A stretch of DNA of 64,000 bases from an uncultured cyanobacterium (GCA_903935205.1 CAIZQU010000114.1:1-64000), one strand, 5' to 3'. Shown: positions 20,601 through 35,600, numbered from the stretch's first letter. Made by a program: numbers and translations. The notes: a model not told the origin generated them from the sequence alone.

Positions 20601-23600
20601 TCCGGCCCAGGCGCTGCTGCTGGGGCTGCCGGTCACCACCGGCGCGGCGCTGCCATCGGCCAGCTGCCAGCCCTCATTGCTGCTGCTGAAGCTGTTCTGG
20701 GCCACCAGCAGCGGCGGTTGCTGCGGCTGGCCATCGAACGGCACCCAGGCCACCAGGGTCTCCAGATCGCTGCCGGAGGGAGCCAGGGTCATGTCGTCCA
20801 CCACCTGGGCCACGCTGCGGGCTTCGTTCCAGACCTTCAGATCGCGAACGGCACTCACCAGGCCGCTGCTGCCGGCCGCCGCTGCCAGCCCCAGCGCGCC
20901 TGCCCAGGGCTGATCGGCCAGCGGGGCCCCGAGTGAGCCGGAGCCGATCGCCACCCCGTTGCCGTAAAGCACCGCGCTGCCATCGGCCTGCACCACCGCC
21001 GCGAGATGGGTCCAGGTGTTGAGCGGCAGGGCCTGGCTGCTGCTGACGCTGCTGGCACTGGCGCCCTCCCAGCCCGTCAGCAGCGCATAGCCGGTTGGCT
21101 CGATCTGCAGGCTCAGGCCGTTCTGGCTGGACTGGCTGCCCTGCCCATCGGCCGTCAGGCCCAGCACGGTGGTGGTGCTGTTGGATTGGCTCACCATCAC
21201 CCAGGCCTCCACCGTCAGCGCACCGCCCAGGTTCAGCTCCGGCAGGGTCACCTGGGCGCCACCGCTGGCATCGCCCGTGGCCGACAGCCCCAGGGCCCCG
21301 GTGGAGCCCACCGCCGCGCTGGTGAGGCTGTAAAGGTTGGCCAGGGTCTCGGTCTGTCCCTCGATCGCCATCCCCTGCAACGGTCCGCTGCTCGGAACCC
21401 AGATCGCGTTGTTGGTGGCCAGCCAGGGGTTACCGATGGCCGTGCTGCTGGCCACACCATTGAGCAGCTGGTTGCGCTGCACGTTGCTGATGCGGGTGGC
21501 GTAGAGCGGCAGGATGCCGGTGCTGGCCAGAACGGCGCTCACCTGGCTGTTGCTGTAGTCCTCCCAGCGCTGGCTGGCGGGCGGTTCGCTGCTGCCGGTC
21601 CAGTTGATCGCATCGAGCTGGAAGTCGGTGCCGGGGATCAGGTATTCCCGGATCTGGCCGCTGCTCGGGTTGTAGAAACCGTCCTGGATCAGGCCCAGGT
21701 CGTAGGTGAGCCAGGTCTGCCCCACCGTCACCTGCTCCGCCCCCACCAGCGTGGTGGTGGTGGTGGAGATCGGTGTGGTGACGGTGGTGACGGTCAGCCC
21801 CACCAGGGCATCGCCCGCCGGACCGCCGGCGCTGGTGAGGTTGACGACGCTGCCATTGGCCAGCAGCTGGAAGCTGCTGCTGCTCAGCACCTGCACGCCA
21901 TAGGGCGTGGCGGCGGCCGGATCGGTGGTGTTGGTGGTGATCAGGCCAGCGCGGCCGGCCGTCTGATTGGCGGCGCTGCTCTGGTAGTAGAGGGTGTTGC
22001 CCGTGCTCAGGCCGTGGGGCAGCGGGTTGCCGCCGGCCCCCACCAGGGTGAAGGTTTCGCCGCTGCTGTCCACCACCAGGTGCACGTCGCCGCTGAACGG
22101 CAGGCTCTGGTCGGCCAGGGTGGTGCCGCTGGCCACGCTGCGGGGCTGGTCGATCGGCAGGTTGAGCGGTGCCGGTCCCGCCTCCCAGCTGGGGCGGCTG
22201 CTGTCGGCACTCACCTGGATCTGAGGCGCCGTGATGCTGAGATCCCCGGCAACGGCGACGCTGCCGGCCCCCTGCACCGCCAGGCTGCCGCCGGCCGTGA
22301 TGGTGAGCGAGCCGCTCGCCTCCAGCTCGCCGCTGATGCTGAGGCTGCCGCCCACGGCCAGGTTGGCGCTGGCGCCGGGGTCCGTCAGCAGGGTCAGGAA
22401 GCCCTGCAGGTCGAGATTGCCGCTCTGGGGCAGGCTGAGGCTGCCGGTCGTCAGCGCGGCGAGCCGTAGGCCCGAGGCGCTGCGGCCGATGGTCAGGGTG
22501 TTGGTGGTGGGGGTGCTGAGGCTGGCACTGCCGCTCAACAGCGACGCCTCGCCCAGGATCTCCAGGTCGCCGGCGCTGCTGCTGGCGGTCAGGCTGTCCG
22601 CCTGGAGGCCGCCGCTGATGCTGAGGCTGCTGCCCTGGAGGGTGACACTGCTGCCGCTGGGGGCCAGCAGGGGCGTGAGGCTGCCGAGCAGACCGTTGCC
22701 GGTGCTGGGGGGCACCGTCAGGGTGAGGGGCACCAGCCCTGTGGTCGACACCGTCGTGCCCGCCGCTGTGCCCGCCGGCAGGGCCGCCAGCTGCAGATGG
22801 TCGGGATCGCTGCTGAGCACCGCATAGGCCATGCCCTGCTGCAGCGGGTTCAGGGTGCCCTCCTGCACCCCGAAGACCACCACCTGGCTGCCATTGGCGA
22901 GGCCGTGGTTGGGCAGGGTGAAGGTGCTGGTGGCCCCATCCAGGGAGCCGGCCGGCAGCGCCACCGATCGGGAGACCAGGTCGGCGTTGGCCAGGCCGGT
23001 GTCGAGCAGGTTGGTGGCCAGGATCGAACCGTTCAGGTTCAGGGCCCCCTGGGGGGCGCTGATCTGCACCTGGGGGGCGCTGATCACGCCGCCGGAGATC
23101 AGGGTCTGGGGGGGAGCGCCGTAGACGGCGGTGGCGGCGCCGCTGGCCCCCACCGTGAAGCCGAGGCGATCGACCGTCTGTGCCCCGCTGGCGGCACTGG
23201 TGCTGAACAGTTCCGTCGCCGTGCTGATCGAACCGCCGCTGGAGCTGATCACCACGGCGTTGGCGGCCTGGATCGCGGCGGTGGATTGCACGCTTCCGCC
23301 GGCCAGGAGCTGGAGGGTGCTGGCGCTGGCCAGGGGGGTGGCCTGGCTCAGACCGCCGCTGGCGCTGTAGGTCTGCGGACCGACCAGGCCGGTGAGGCTG
23401 GCCCCGGCCAGCAGGGCCAGGGTGCCATCGCCGGCCGCGGCGGTGCCGCCGGTGCTGGTGATCGCCACCGGCAGGGGGGAGTCGCTGGCCAGCAGGCCGC
23501 CGATCTGGACGTTGCCCGCCGTGATCGTCAGGCCGTCACCGGCGGCCGTGCTGCCCTCCAGGGTGATCTGCCCCAGGCTGCCGAGGTTGAAGCTGCCGCC

Positions 23601-26600
23601 GGCGCTGGCGGTTAGCCCGGCCAGCTCCAGCACCAGGGCCTGGCTGCCGGTGGCCAGGCTGATCCCGTTGGCCGCCTGCAGCTGCAGGCTGGCCGCCGGT
23701 GCCCCGAGGCTCTGGCTGGCGCTGGGGTTGAGGAAGAGGGAGCCGGCGCTGGAGCCGTAGGCGAGCGCCGTCAGCAGGGGAGCGGCGTCGCCGCTCACCA
23801 GGGTGGCCACGCTCAGGTCGCCCGCCTGGCTGATCGTCACGCTGGCGGTGCTGCCGCTGAGGTTGAGTTCGGCGATCAGGCCGCTGCCGTTGTTCACGCC
23901 GGAGCCGGCGTTGGGCACCAGCAGAAGCTCCGGCACATCGACGCTGCCGTTGAGCACCATCTCGGCGTTGCCGGCGGGTTGCAGGGTCCAGCTGATCGAG
24001 CCGGCCTCGGCGGTGCTGCGCAGACCCGCGCTCCACTCCAGGCCGCCGAAGGGTTGGGCGGCCGTGCCCACGGCCAGGTTGCCGCCGGCGGCGCTCACCA
24101 GCACCGTGGCCGGGATCACGGCGTCGAGACTGCCGCTGGTCTGGGGCCAGCCCAGCTGCAGCAGGCCCGCGCTCTGGCTGGCATTGAGGCTCAGACCCAG
24201 GCTGGGATCGAGCAGGGTGTCGGCCGGGGGCACCAGGGTGAGGCGCAGCAGGCCGCTGCGGGAATCCATCACCGGGATCTGGCTGCCGCTGAGGCCGGCG
24301 GCCTGGGCGGCGCTGCTGATGGCCTGGTTGAGGCTGGTGATCAGGCTGGCGAAGCTGGGATCGGCCGTGCCGGCAGGGGTGCCGGCGGGCAGGCTCACGC
24401 TGAACGGCACCAGCGTCGCTGGCGCGGTGGTCACCGCCAGAACCATGGTGAGCGCCTGGGTCAGGGATCCCCCCATCACCGCCTGGCTGGGGGCATCGGG
24501 GGCTTCGATCGCCAGGTCGGCCTGGTCGGCGCTGAGGGTGATGGTGGAGGCGTTGAGCTGCAGGGCGGTGCCGCTGCCGGCGCTGGGCAGGCCCTGGCCG
24601 GCCGGGTCGGGGCCGAGGCGCAGCTGGGCCGTGGGGCTGAGCAGCAGTTCGGCGCCGGCGGCGGTGGCGCTGATCGCCAGGCTGTCGCGGGCGATGAGGT
24701 CGTGCAGCAGCAGGGGCGACTGGGGCGCGCTGAGGCTCAGGTTCGGAGCGGCCGTCCAGGCCCCGGTGATGGTGGTGACCTCGCTGCCGCTGCTCTGGCC
24801 GCCCAGCACCAGCGCATCGCTGGCGGTGCTGCTGACGCTCAGGCTGATCGTGGCTGAGGAGGTGGGATCGAGGCTGATGGCGCTGGCCGAGATCGGGCTG
24901 CTGGAGTCGCTGCTGGCCACCGTGCCTCCGGCCACCAGCAGGCCGGCGCTGAACAGGCCCGCGCCGCTGGCCTGGCCGGTGGCGCTGAGGCTGATGCTGC
25001 CGCCGCTCACCACCCCGGCGCTGGGCGCCAGGCTGATGCTGCTGGCGCTGGCGTCGACCGCGCCGCCCACCTGGGCGGTGCCGCTGATCGCCAGGGTGCC
25101 CTGGGCGTTGAGGGTGAGGTCGCCGCTGCCGCTGCTGCCGCTGCCGATCACCGCGCTGCCGTCGAGCACCAGATCGCTGGCCGACAGCCAGCTGCTGGCG
25201 GCATTGCCGCTGCTGGTCAGCGTGGAGCCGCCGGTGCTGCGCAGGGCGCCACCGCTGGTCGTGAGGTTGAGGGTGGCCGCGCTCAGGTTGCCGAGCAGCC
25301 ACAGGCCCTCGCCGCTGGCGCTGCTGCTGACAGCGGCCGGTCCGGCGACGCTGATGTCGCCCAGCAGGGCCAGGAGCTGGCTGGAGCTGAACTGGAAGCC
25401 ACCGGGATCCCCCAGCTCCAGGCTGCCGGCCAGGATCAGGTTGGTGGTCTGTTCGCCGTTGCTGGCGGAGCCATCCAGCAGGGTTGCGGCCACGCCGGCC
25501 GCCTCCAGCTGGGCCACCTGGCCGGGGCTGAGGTAGGGGCTGAGGGCAAGGCTGGCGCTGCCGGGGTTCAGCTGGGTGGGCACCGAACTGCTGAGCACGC
25601 CCTGCCAGACCAGACCATTGCCGGCCAGGCTGAGCAGGGCGCCGCTGCCGCCCTGCACGCTGAGCTGGGCGCCGAGGCCGGCGCTGAGCAGGCCGCCGGC
25701 CTGAAGGCTGACCGGAGCGGTGCTGGCACCGAAGCGCTGCACCGGGCTGGCGGCCTGGAGGGTCAGATCGCCGCTGGTGGCCAGGCTCAGGGCCCCGCTG
25801 CCCGTCAACCCCGCCACCGTGATCGTGCCGGTGCCATCGCTGGCCGTATCGATGCTGAGATCGAGGCTGGTGGCTGCTCCAGCGCTCGGCGAGCCGTCGC
25901 TCAGGTAGCCGTTGCTCAGATACAGATCGCCGCTGAGGGCGCCGGAGAGGCTGCCCACGGCCGTGAGCAGGGGAGCGGCGGCGCTGCCGGCGCCCGCCAG
26001 GCCGTTGAACACCAGGGTGGCGGCACTGATCGCCGGCGCCGTGCCGATCGCCGCTTCCGGGCTGGCGCCGCTCAGCCACACCACCCCAGCGGGGGCCGAG
26101 AGGTCCGTGAGTTCGACGCCGGCGCCGACCAGATCAAAGGCCATCACGGCCCCGGAACCGGCGGCCGCCGCCAGGCTGGCGCTGAGCTGGGTGACCTGCA
26201 CCAGCCCATTGCTGCCCACCAGGCCCCCACCCACCAGCAGCGGCGATACGGCCGTGCCGAAGCTGGTGGCCTCCAGGTTGATCGTTTCGGCCTGGAGGTT
26301 GAGGCTGCCGTCGCCGATGGCGGTGGCGTTGCGGCCGGCATCGACCAGGGCGCCAGCGGTCGTGATGGTGATGGTGTCGGCGGCGAGCACCGCGCCGATC
26401 GGCAGTTCGATGTCGCTCGACACCGACACCGAGCCGCTGCTGCTGAGGTTGAGGCTGGCGGTGTTGGTGAGCGTCACCTGCAGGGGGCTCTGGCTGCTGC
26501 CCAGATCGCCGCCGGTGCTGAGCAATTCCACGGGCCCGGTGGTGTTGGTGATGCCGGCACCGCCGCCAACCTGCTGGATGGCCGCCGCCTCCAGACTCAC

Positions 26601-29600
26601 CAGGCCCTGGGCATTCAGGCCGTTCAGGTTGAGGGTGCCCGGGCTGGCCAGGCGCACGCCGCCGCCGGCCTGCACGGTCAGGTTGCCGCTGAGGCTGACG
26701 CCGACCGGGGTCTGCAGCTGCAGGCTCACCGCCACCACGGTGTTCAGATCGGTGACCAGGGCGTTGGGGGCCAGGCTGGCCGGCAGATTGGCGGTGGTGA
26801 CCGTGGCGTTGACGCTGCCGGCCGTCATCCCCTGCCAGAGGCTGGGATCGGCGAAATCGGTGAGCAGCAGATCCAGGGTCTGGGCTGGGCCGCTGTAGGT
26901 CACATAGCCCTGGTAGGCGGGGGTTTCGGCCAGCACCACGTCGCCGCTGCTGAGGCTGGCCCGGGTGTCCATCACCAGGGTGCCGGGGGTGACCAGCTCG
27001 TTACCGTTGGCGGTGGTGAACTGTTCGCCGCTGCTGCTGGTTTGCTGTTGCCAGAGGGGTTGGCCCTGGCTGTTGGTGGCGCTGAAGTTGACCTGGCTCA
27101 GATCGATCTCGGCCGTATTGCCGAGATAGCTGTAGATCGGCCCCTGGCCCGCGATCGCCATGGGGATCAGGGGGGCAAACTGGCTGGGATCGCTGAAGTC
27201 AGGGGCGCTGCTTGTGGCCAGCGGTGTGCTGCCGATGTACTGGAGCACCGCATAGACGACACCGATGATTTCGGTGGGCACCACACTGCTCAGCAGCTGG
27301 GCATCGGCAGTGGAGAGGTTGTTGTAATCACCATCGGGAATCACAACGAATGTGGCTGAGCTGGTGCGACCCACATCAGCGGCGACGCTGATGCTGAGAT
27401 TGTTGGCGCTGATCGCGGTGGCGCCGCTGCCGCTGGCCACCGGTGCCGGGGGGATGGTGGCGGCCTGGGAGGGGAAGAGCTCCAGGTAGACGGCACGATC
27501 GAGGGGGTAGTAGTAGGTGTTGGTACCAATCACTCGCTGATTGATATAAGCCTGCTGCTGCGCCTCGGGCCGTTGATACACATAGTTCGGGTCGTACATG
27601 CCATCGCCGGTCAGCTGCTCCACCGTCGCCAGGCTGCTCTGATAGGCACTGATGTAACCACTCACATATCCCTCCTCTGTGAGTTGCTGCACCTGGGCGG
27701 GGGTGAAGACAAACGTGCCGCCATCAGCGAAGGGATTGGGGTCGGCGGTCCAGCTGCCATCGGCGGTCTGGGTGGCATTGCGATACTGGATCCAGTAGTT
27801 GTAGTAACTGCTGGCGTCCTGGTTGGCCATTTCCTGGTAGGCCGCATTCAGGGCCGGCTGGCCGGTGATGCTGAACTCCTCGTCCTGCTGGGCCAGGGCG
27901 GCTTCATTGAGGGGATTGACCACCAGCCCGGTGGCATCGAGCAGCCGGCCACCGCCCAGCGTCAGCGTGACATCGCCGCCGGTGACGATGGCGTTGCTGC
28001 CGCTGAAGCCGCTGGGCAGCACCAGCGACAGATCGCCGCTGGCCTGGTTCAGGGCGATCGAGCCATTGCCTGCCAGCTGCACCGCCAGGCCCCCCCCCTG
28101 GCTGCCACCGCTGCCGGTGGCGATGGTCAGCGGTGTGCTGGCGCTGCCCAGGTTGCCGCTGCCCAGGCTGATCTGCAGCAGATTGGCGCTCACGAAAGGC
28201 GCGCTGCCAGCCGGTTGCCGGCTGAGGTCCAGGCCGGCGCTGGAGGTGAGCAGCAGGGTGCCGCCCGCCGAGAGGGCTGGCCCGGCGTCGGCGCCGGGCT
28301 GCAGCTGCAGGGTTGGTGTGCCGCTGCTGCCGCTCACCATGCTCACGGTCAGATCGCCGCCGGCCTGGGCCGAGAGCCCCAGGGTCGCGTCCTCCGCCGT
28401 GGAGCCCAGGCCGAGGTCGATGGCGGCAGCGGCGCTGAAGGCCAGCGGGGTTCCATCGGCGAAGAGCAGCAGCGGGGCGCTGATGGCGCCATCGCTGGAG
28501 CTGATGCTCAGGCCGCTGGCGGCCTCCAGGGACCCGGAGAGGACCACGCTGCCGACCGAACTGATGCTGATGGCGCCGGGATCGTCGCCGGCCATCAGGA
28601 AGCCGATCTGGATCGGCCAATCGGCCTTCATGGCATAGGAATAGAAGTTCTGCAGGCCCGTGATCGTGGTGGTCTGGGTGATGTAACTCTTCTCCCGCAG
28701 CCAGCCGCCGCCGGTGGTCCAGTTCTGCACGGACTGGCTGCTGCCGTTGGAGGCCTGGCTGTAGGTGAGCGCCAGGCCCGTATCGCTGCCGGCGTCGCCG
28801 CTGGTCCAGCTCAGGCCGCTGGCCAGATCATTCGGGGGGGCGGGCTGGAGCGCCTGATATTCCAGCAGCGGCGCACCGGAAACAGTCGTGATCGTCTGGC
28901 TGGTGTAACTGGTATTCGCGGCCAGGGCATTCCACTCCCAGCCGAAGAGATTGAAGGAATTCTTGTCGTACTGGGTGACCGTGGTTTCGGTGGATTGCTG
29001 GCCGTTGGTCCAGGTGTAGGTGATCCCCGCGGTCGGGTTGTAGGTCACGCTGGCGATCGTGTCGGCACCGCTGCTGCTGATCGTCGGGGTGAGCGTTGTG
29101 GCCTGCTGGAAGGTGTAGGGGTTGCCATTGGTGCTGACCTGGCCGGCGCTGAGAGTGGAGACCGAGGCGGTGATCATGCCGTCGGCGCCGTAGCTGTACA
29201 CGGTCTGGGTGGCCGCCGTCTGCGGGATCAGGGCGATCGGCTGGCTGCTGGTCCAGGCGCTGTAGGTGAGCGGCGTGGTCGGGGCGCTGGTCGAAGCCAG
29301 CTGGAGGCTGTCGGCTGCCGTGCTGATCACCACATAGGTGGTGCCGGACTGCAGGCCGGTCACCGGCGAGGCGCTGCTGGTGACATAGCTGTTGCTGCTG
29401 GCGTCGAAGACGACGCTGTTGGTGTAGCTCACCTGCACCTGATCACCACTGCTCAGGCCATGGGGATAGGCAAAGGTCAGGGTGCCGCTGCTGGCGGAAC
29501 CCGTGGTCGTGTCCACCGCGATGGGGACCAGATCCAGCTGCGGCGCATCGACAATGGTGACCGTGCCATCGGCCGGGCTCATGTCGATCGAGCCGAGCTC

Positions 29601-32600
29601 AAGGGTCCAGCTGCTGTTGTTGGTGAACTGGAAGCTGGGTTGGCCGGCGAGGGCCAGCACCTGGCCATGGCCGGTGCTGAGGATCTGGCCGGTCAGCAGA
29701 ATGTCGCCGCCACTGCTGGGAATGTCGTAGAGGCTGATCGTCTGGGTGGCGGTATTCACATAGCCCGGCAGCGGCAGCGCCGTGCCGGAGCTGCTGCTGA
29801 AACTGATGCCGGCCATCGGCGTGCCGCTGCCATCCACCAGGCTGCCGGAGCTGCTGGGGGCAAAGTCCGCCGCCACCACCATCGAGATCTCCGGCAGGCC
29901 GGCCTGGATCAGGCCGTTGATGTCGAGATACAGGGCATCGATGCTGATCGATCCCCGCGACAGGATGCTGCCGCTGCTGGCGTTGCTGTCGGCGGCCAGC
30001 TGGCTGTTGCTGAGGATCAGCGACGACGGGCTGCCGGTGTAGGTGCCATTGCTGTTGGTTGAGGCATCGAACACCTGGGCCTGCAGGGCATTGTCATCCA
30101 CGGCGGTGGTGGGATCGAAGCCGGTGTGGAACCAGCTATCGCTGTTGAGCACGAAATTGCTGGCGGAGCTGATCGTCACCGGATCGCCATTGACCGTGCC
30201 GCTCACCAGAATGCTGCCCACCGTGTTGGTCAGCGTCACCGAACCGGTGGGGTTGCTGATCGTGCCCATCACGTAGAGATCGGGCGACAATGGCGGCTCG
30301 GGTTCACCAGGCAGGGTCACCGATTCCAACGGGTTCTGGCCGATCGTGATGCTGCTCTGCAAGGTGGGGATCTGGGCGATCGCCGAGCCGCTGGCACCAC
30401 CGTCGCCATTCACATACACCCCGCCCGGGGCAAACACCGTGTATTGGCCATCGATCGTGGCGACCACATCGGCATCGCCGATCTGCACATCGCCCAGCGC
30501 CAGGATCAGGGGCGCGCTGTTATTGACGCTGATCGTGCTATCGGTGTAGGCGACAAGATTGCTCGGCGCGCTGCCGCCGTTGAAGGGACTGCCGCCCACG
30601 CTGACGCTGCCGCCGCTGCCGATGGCCGTGAGGAAGATCGAGCCTGGCGATGCGTAGAGATCGGGCAGTTGCAGCACCAGACCAAACACCTGCTGCTCAA
30701 TCACACCCGTCGCATCCATCAGGCCAAGGCTGGTGGCCTCCTGGGTGAGGGTCTGAAGTTCACTGATGTAGCGGGCCTGATCGGCCGGTGAATCGGCATA
30801 CTGATTGATCAGTGAATTCAGCTGCTGCACCTCGCTCGCCAGGTCGCTGCTCAGATCGGCGAACAGCAGTTGCGGCTGGCCGCCGGGACTGTTCCAGAGG
30901 CTGGTGGGCATCACCACCCCGATCTGCTGGGCCAGGGCGGCGGCGCTGCTGGCATCGGCCGGGGTGGGCGGCGCCGGAGCCGCCAGCAGCTGGTAGGTGT
31001 AGGCCATCGTCGGATCGGCCCCGAGGGCGCTGATCTGGGCGGCGGTCAGGGGCTGGCCGGCCACCAGCGGGCTGGCCAGGGGCGTTGTCAGCCCCAGGTA
31101 CGTCGACTGGGTGGCGGCGTCCGTGGCCACCGGCAGGGTCCATACCCCCAGATCGTGCTGCACACCGGCCGCCAGCTGGGAGTCCGCGGAAATGGTGATC
31201 GTGTTGGTGCAGGTGTCGAGGGTGGTGTTGTCGCCGGGAATCGGCACGGCCACCAGCAGGCGCACGGTCGAATCCGACTGGGTGCGGGCGGTGGTCTGCT
31301 GGGACATCAGAACCTGGTTGCCCGACCCGGCCCCGGGGGTGGGGGTGGCACCGACGGTGGCGAACGTGCCGTAGGCCTGCAGATCCAGGTTGCCCAGCGA
31401 CTGCAGCACGCTGCCGCCGCTGATCGTGATCGTGTTCGCATCGGCCACGCCGGCGTAGGCAAAGCTGGGGGTGGCCCCGAGCAGCAGGGTGTTGATCTGG
31501 CTGTCGGCCTCGGCCAGCAGCTGGTTGGGCACCCCGGCCTGGCTGATGCCGCTGCCGATCAGCACCTCCATGCCCTGCACCGTCACCCCATCGAGGCTGA
31601 TGCTGTTCGTGGGGGTGTTGGAGGCCTGGGCCATGCTCGTCCCCAGGCCCAGGGCGCCGGCCATGGCGGAGCTGGAGGCGCTGAGCAGCCCATCCCCCAG
31701 GGCCGAGATGGCGATCGTTCCGGTGGGATTGAGCAGGCTGGCGCCAGCGGCAGCGCTGATCTGCGACTGGGCGTTGTTGGTCAGCGTCGACATGCCCACC
31801 ACCGCCGCGCCGGCGGAGAGGGCGGTGAGCACGCAGTTGTCGGTCGCCTCGATGCTGGTGAGGGCCTGCAGCTGCAGGCTGCCGGGTTGGGACAGGGAGC
31901 CGTTGGCGATCAGCTCGGCGTTGTCGCCGATGTTGATGAAGGCACCCGCCGGGGCCGCTGTGGTGCCGATCGTGGTGGTGGAGCTGATCCCCGCCCCGCC
32001 GATCAGACCGGCGGCGACGCTGGTGGCGTTCTGGTCGGTGGCGTAGAGGGTCTTGTCGAGCTGGTAGGTGGCTTCAAGGCTGAGGTTGGCGGCGCTGAGG
32101 CTGGCTCCTGCGCCGATGGCGATCGTGCCGCTGCTGTTGATCGTGTTGCTCAGCTCCACACCGCTGCCGGCAACACCGATCCCCACCGACACGGCGATGC
32201 CATCGCCGGCGCTGTCGATGGCCTGGGTCAGGGCGCTGATCAGGCTCAGGCTGCCGTTGGCCGCGCTGGCGACGATGCTGCTGCCGCTCCCCAGCTCGGT
32301 GCTGACGGTCTGGGTGGTGGTGTTATTGCCGTTGCCGCCCGCCCCGGCGACCGGGGTTGCCGACATCCCCAGGGCGGCGCTGATGCTGGTGGCTGTGAGC
32401 GTGTCGTCGGAGCTGGAGCGCAGGGTCACGGAGGAGCCGCTGACACTGAAGGGGGTGGTGCCATTGCCGAGCCGCAGCCACACCTCCGGATCATTGCCGC
32501 CGTTGCCCAGGCTGGTGGAGGCGAGCATCACCCCGAACCCGGCTGCCGCCGTGGGGGAGAAGGAGCCGCTGCCGCCGTAGCTGGCGGCGGTGAGCGTGTT

Positions 32601-35600
32601 CTCGGCATCGGCGGCCAGGGTCACAGCTCCGCTGGCGTTGAGGGTGCCGGCATCGAGCAGGGTCCGGCTGGTGCTCTGGCTGCTGCCCTCGGTCACGTTC
32701 ACCGTGACGGCGCCGGCGAAGTCGGCCCCGAAGCTGCCGGCCACCGCGATGGTCTCGTTCTGGGCCAGGGTGTCGGCATTGAAGCTGAGGATGGCGATGT
32801 CGCCGCTGGCCGTGAGGCTGGGAGCACCGGCGGCGCTGGCGCTGAGCTGGTTCGTGGCGCTGTTGGCCAGGCTGCTCTGAACCGTGCCCACCCCGATGGC
32901 ACCGCCAGCGCTGGAGCCAGCCGCCACGGCAACCGCCACGATCTCGGCGTCGATCACGCTGCCGTTCGCCTGGGCGGTGGCGCCGGGGCTGCTGAAGCTG
33001 CCGCTCACCAGGGTGAGATCGCCGCTGCCGGCAGCTCCGGCCGTCAGGGCGAGGTTGCCGCTCACCGTGGTGCTGCTGGCGTCGCCGATGCTGGTGGTGA
33101 TGCCGGCGCCGCCACCGCTCAGGGCCACGGATCCGCCCAGATCCACCGACACCGCCACGGCCTGGGCCTGGTTCACCTCGGCCTGGGGTTGGATGGCGCC
33201 GAGGGTCAGGTTGCGGCCGGCCTGGAGCTGAAGGGGGGTGGAGGCGCCCGTGCCGCCATCGTTGACCACCAGGCTGTTGGTGTTGGCGATGCGGTTGTTG
33301 TTCTGGGAGGCGCCGACGCTGAACGACAGCGCCGAGGTGTTCAGGGTGGCGGCCAGGCTGCCGCCATCGGTCCTGGCCTCGCCCACGCTGGAGCCGGTGC
33401 TGGAGCTGATCAGCAGATCGCGGCCGGCATTGAGGCTGCTGCCGCTGACCGTGGTGCCGACGGAGAAGGCGATGGCCGAATCGTTGAAGGCGCCGCTGAA
33501 GGCACCGGCGAAGTCGCTGTTGGTGACCGCAACGCTGACGGGAACCGCCAGGGCGTCGTAGGTGCTGCTGCTGCTGGCGGTGATGCTGATGTCGGCATCG
33601 CTGGCCGTGCTGGTGAGGCTGCTGTTGCTGAGGCTGGTGCTCACCTGGGCGCCGGCGGCGCCGCTGGCGCTGCTGGCGCTGCTGGCGCTGCTGGCGCTGC
33701 TGGTTCCCAGCAGGTTGGCGGCCTTCACCGCCCCCACCTCGAAGGCGGCACCGGCTTTGGAGAGGCTGACGCCGGCGGCGCCGCTGCCCACGTTGGCGCT
33801 GGCCCCCTGGGTGGCGGCGCTGCCAATGCTGATCGCACCGGCGCTGCTGAGCTGCACGTTGCTGACGCTGGTGCTCACATCCCCGAGCAGGGTGTTGGCC
33901 ACCCCGGCGCCGCCACCGGAGACCGCCATCCCTTCGCCGTCGCCGATGGCCACCGACACCGTCACGGCCACCGCCGTGGCCTGCAGGCTCGGCGCATCGC
34001 CCTGTTGGCGACTGGCGTCGAGCGTCAGCGCTGTGACGCTGGAGCCGGCGGCAAGGTTGCTGAGGCTGGCGCTGACCTCGTTGTTGAGGGTGTTGTCGGC
34101 CAGGGAGGTGCCGATCGTGAGATCCAGATTGGCGCTGGATGCCGACCCCGAAAGGTTGGCCGCCAGGGTGGCCGCCACGCTGAGGGCCTCGGCGGTGGAG
34201 GTGTCGCTGGCGGTCACGCCCAGGGCCCCGGTCTCCAGGAGGGCTGGGGCGGCGGCGCTGATCCCGCCCAGGTCCGCCTGGATCTGCATCAGGGAGCGGT
34301 TGGTGGCCTCGGAACCGGCGCCGGCCGCTCCGATGGCGGAACCGCCTTGCTCGGTGAGCGAGAGGGCGCCACTGCCGGCGGCCACCTGGGCCTGGAGGCT
34401 GCTGCTGTTGCTGGCGCTCACCTGCAGCGCGCCGCTGCTGGTCAGGCCGGAGCTGGTCAGGCTGGCCTGCAGCAGGTTGCCCTGGCCGCCGTCCTGGTTG
34501 GTCACCGGCTGGGGATCACCCCCGGAAACATCGGCATTGCCCTGGGTTTCGCCGATGAAATTGCGGGCCAGGGCGACACCGATCGCCAACTCGTCATCGC
34601 TCTCGCCCCCACCCCCACCCGTGGCGGCCACGCTGTCGACGTTGGCGGTGATCGAGGAGCTGTCGCTGGCCAGCACGTTGATCGCCCCGGTCAGGGCGGT
34701 GCCGTTGGCGCCGCTGATCGTGGCCCCTTCCACCTGGGCCACCGTGTCACCGGTCTGGATGTTGAAGCTATGGGCGCCACCACCGGCCATCCCCAGCTGT
34801 TCGTTGGAGCCGCTGCTGATCGAAGCCGTGATCGCCACGGCGGTGGCATCGCTGCTGATGCTGGTCTGGCGGCTGCCGCTGACCAGCAGGTCGCCGCCGA
34901 GGGTGAGGCTGGCCAGATCGCTGATCGTGGCCCCCACATCACCGGAGAGCGTGTTGTTGGCCAGCGACACGCCGACGCTGGCCGAGCTGTCATCGCCGTC
35001 GGATTCCGTGCCCGCCAGGCTGATCGCCAGCGAGCCGGAGCCGGCACCGGCCTGGATGGTGCGCTCATCGCTGGCCTCGACATTGAGATCCCCCGCGACC
35101 GAGAGGCCGCCGGGGCTGCTCGGGCCAGCGGAACCGGCGATGCTTGCCGTCACATCCCCCTGCAGGCTGTTGGTCACCGATGCACCGCCGCCCACCAGGG
35201 AGTTGGCTCCCTCTTCGCTCGAGCGCGAGATCGCCAGGGAGGCGCTGGCCGCCACGGCACTGATCTGATCCCCGGCGCTCGCCAGAACGCTCAGATCAGC
35301 GTCGAGGTTGAGGGTGTTGGCGGTGATGCTGGCCGAGGTGTCGTTGTTGGTGCTGGTGTTGGTCACCGTGGTGGCGCCGATCGCCACACCGCTGCCGCTG
35401 CCGGTCCGGCCCCGCGCCACGGCCAGGGACCCTGCACCGGCCTGGGCGCTGAGGCTGCGTCGCTGGCTGTTGCTGGCGTTCGCCGTGGCGGCCTTGACCC
35501 GACTGGCGGCTTTGTTGAGCAGCCTGCGCGCCTGCAGCGCAGCGGTGGTGGGGCTGCTGAGCTGGTTGCTGATGCCAGCGCCTCCCCCCGCGAATCCCAG

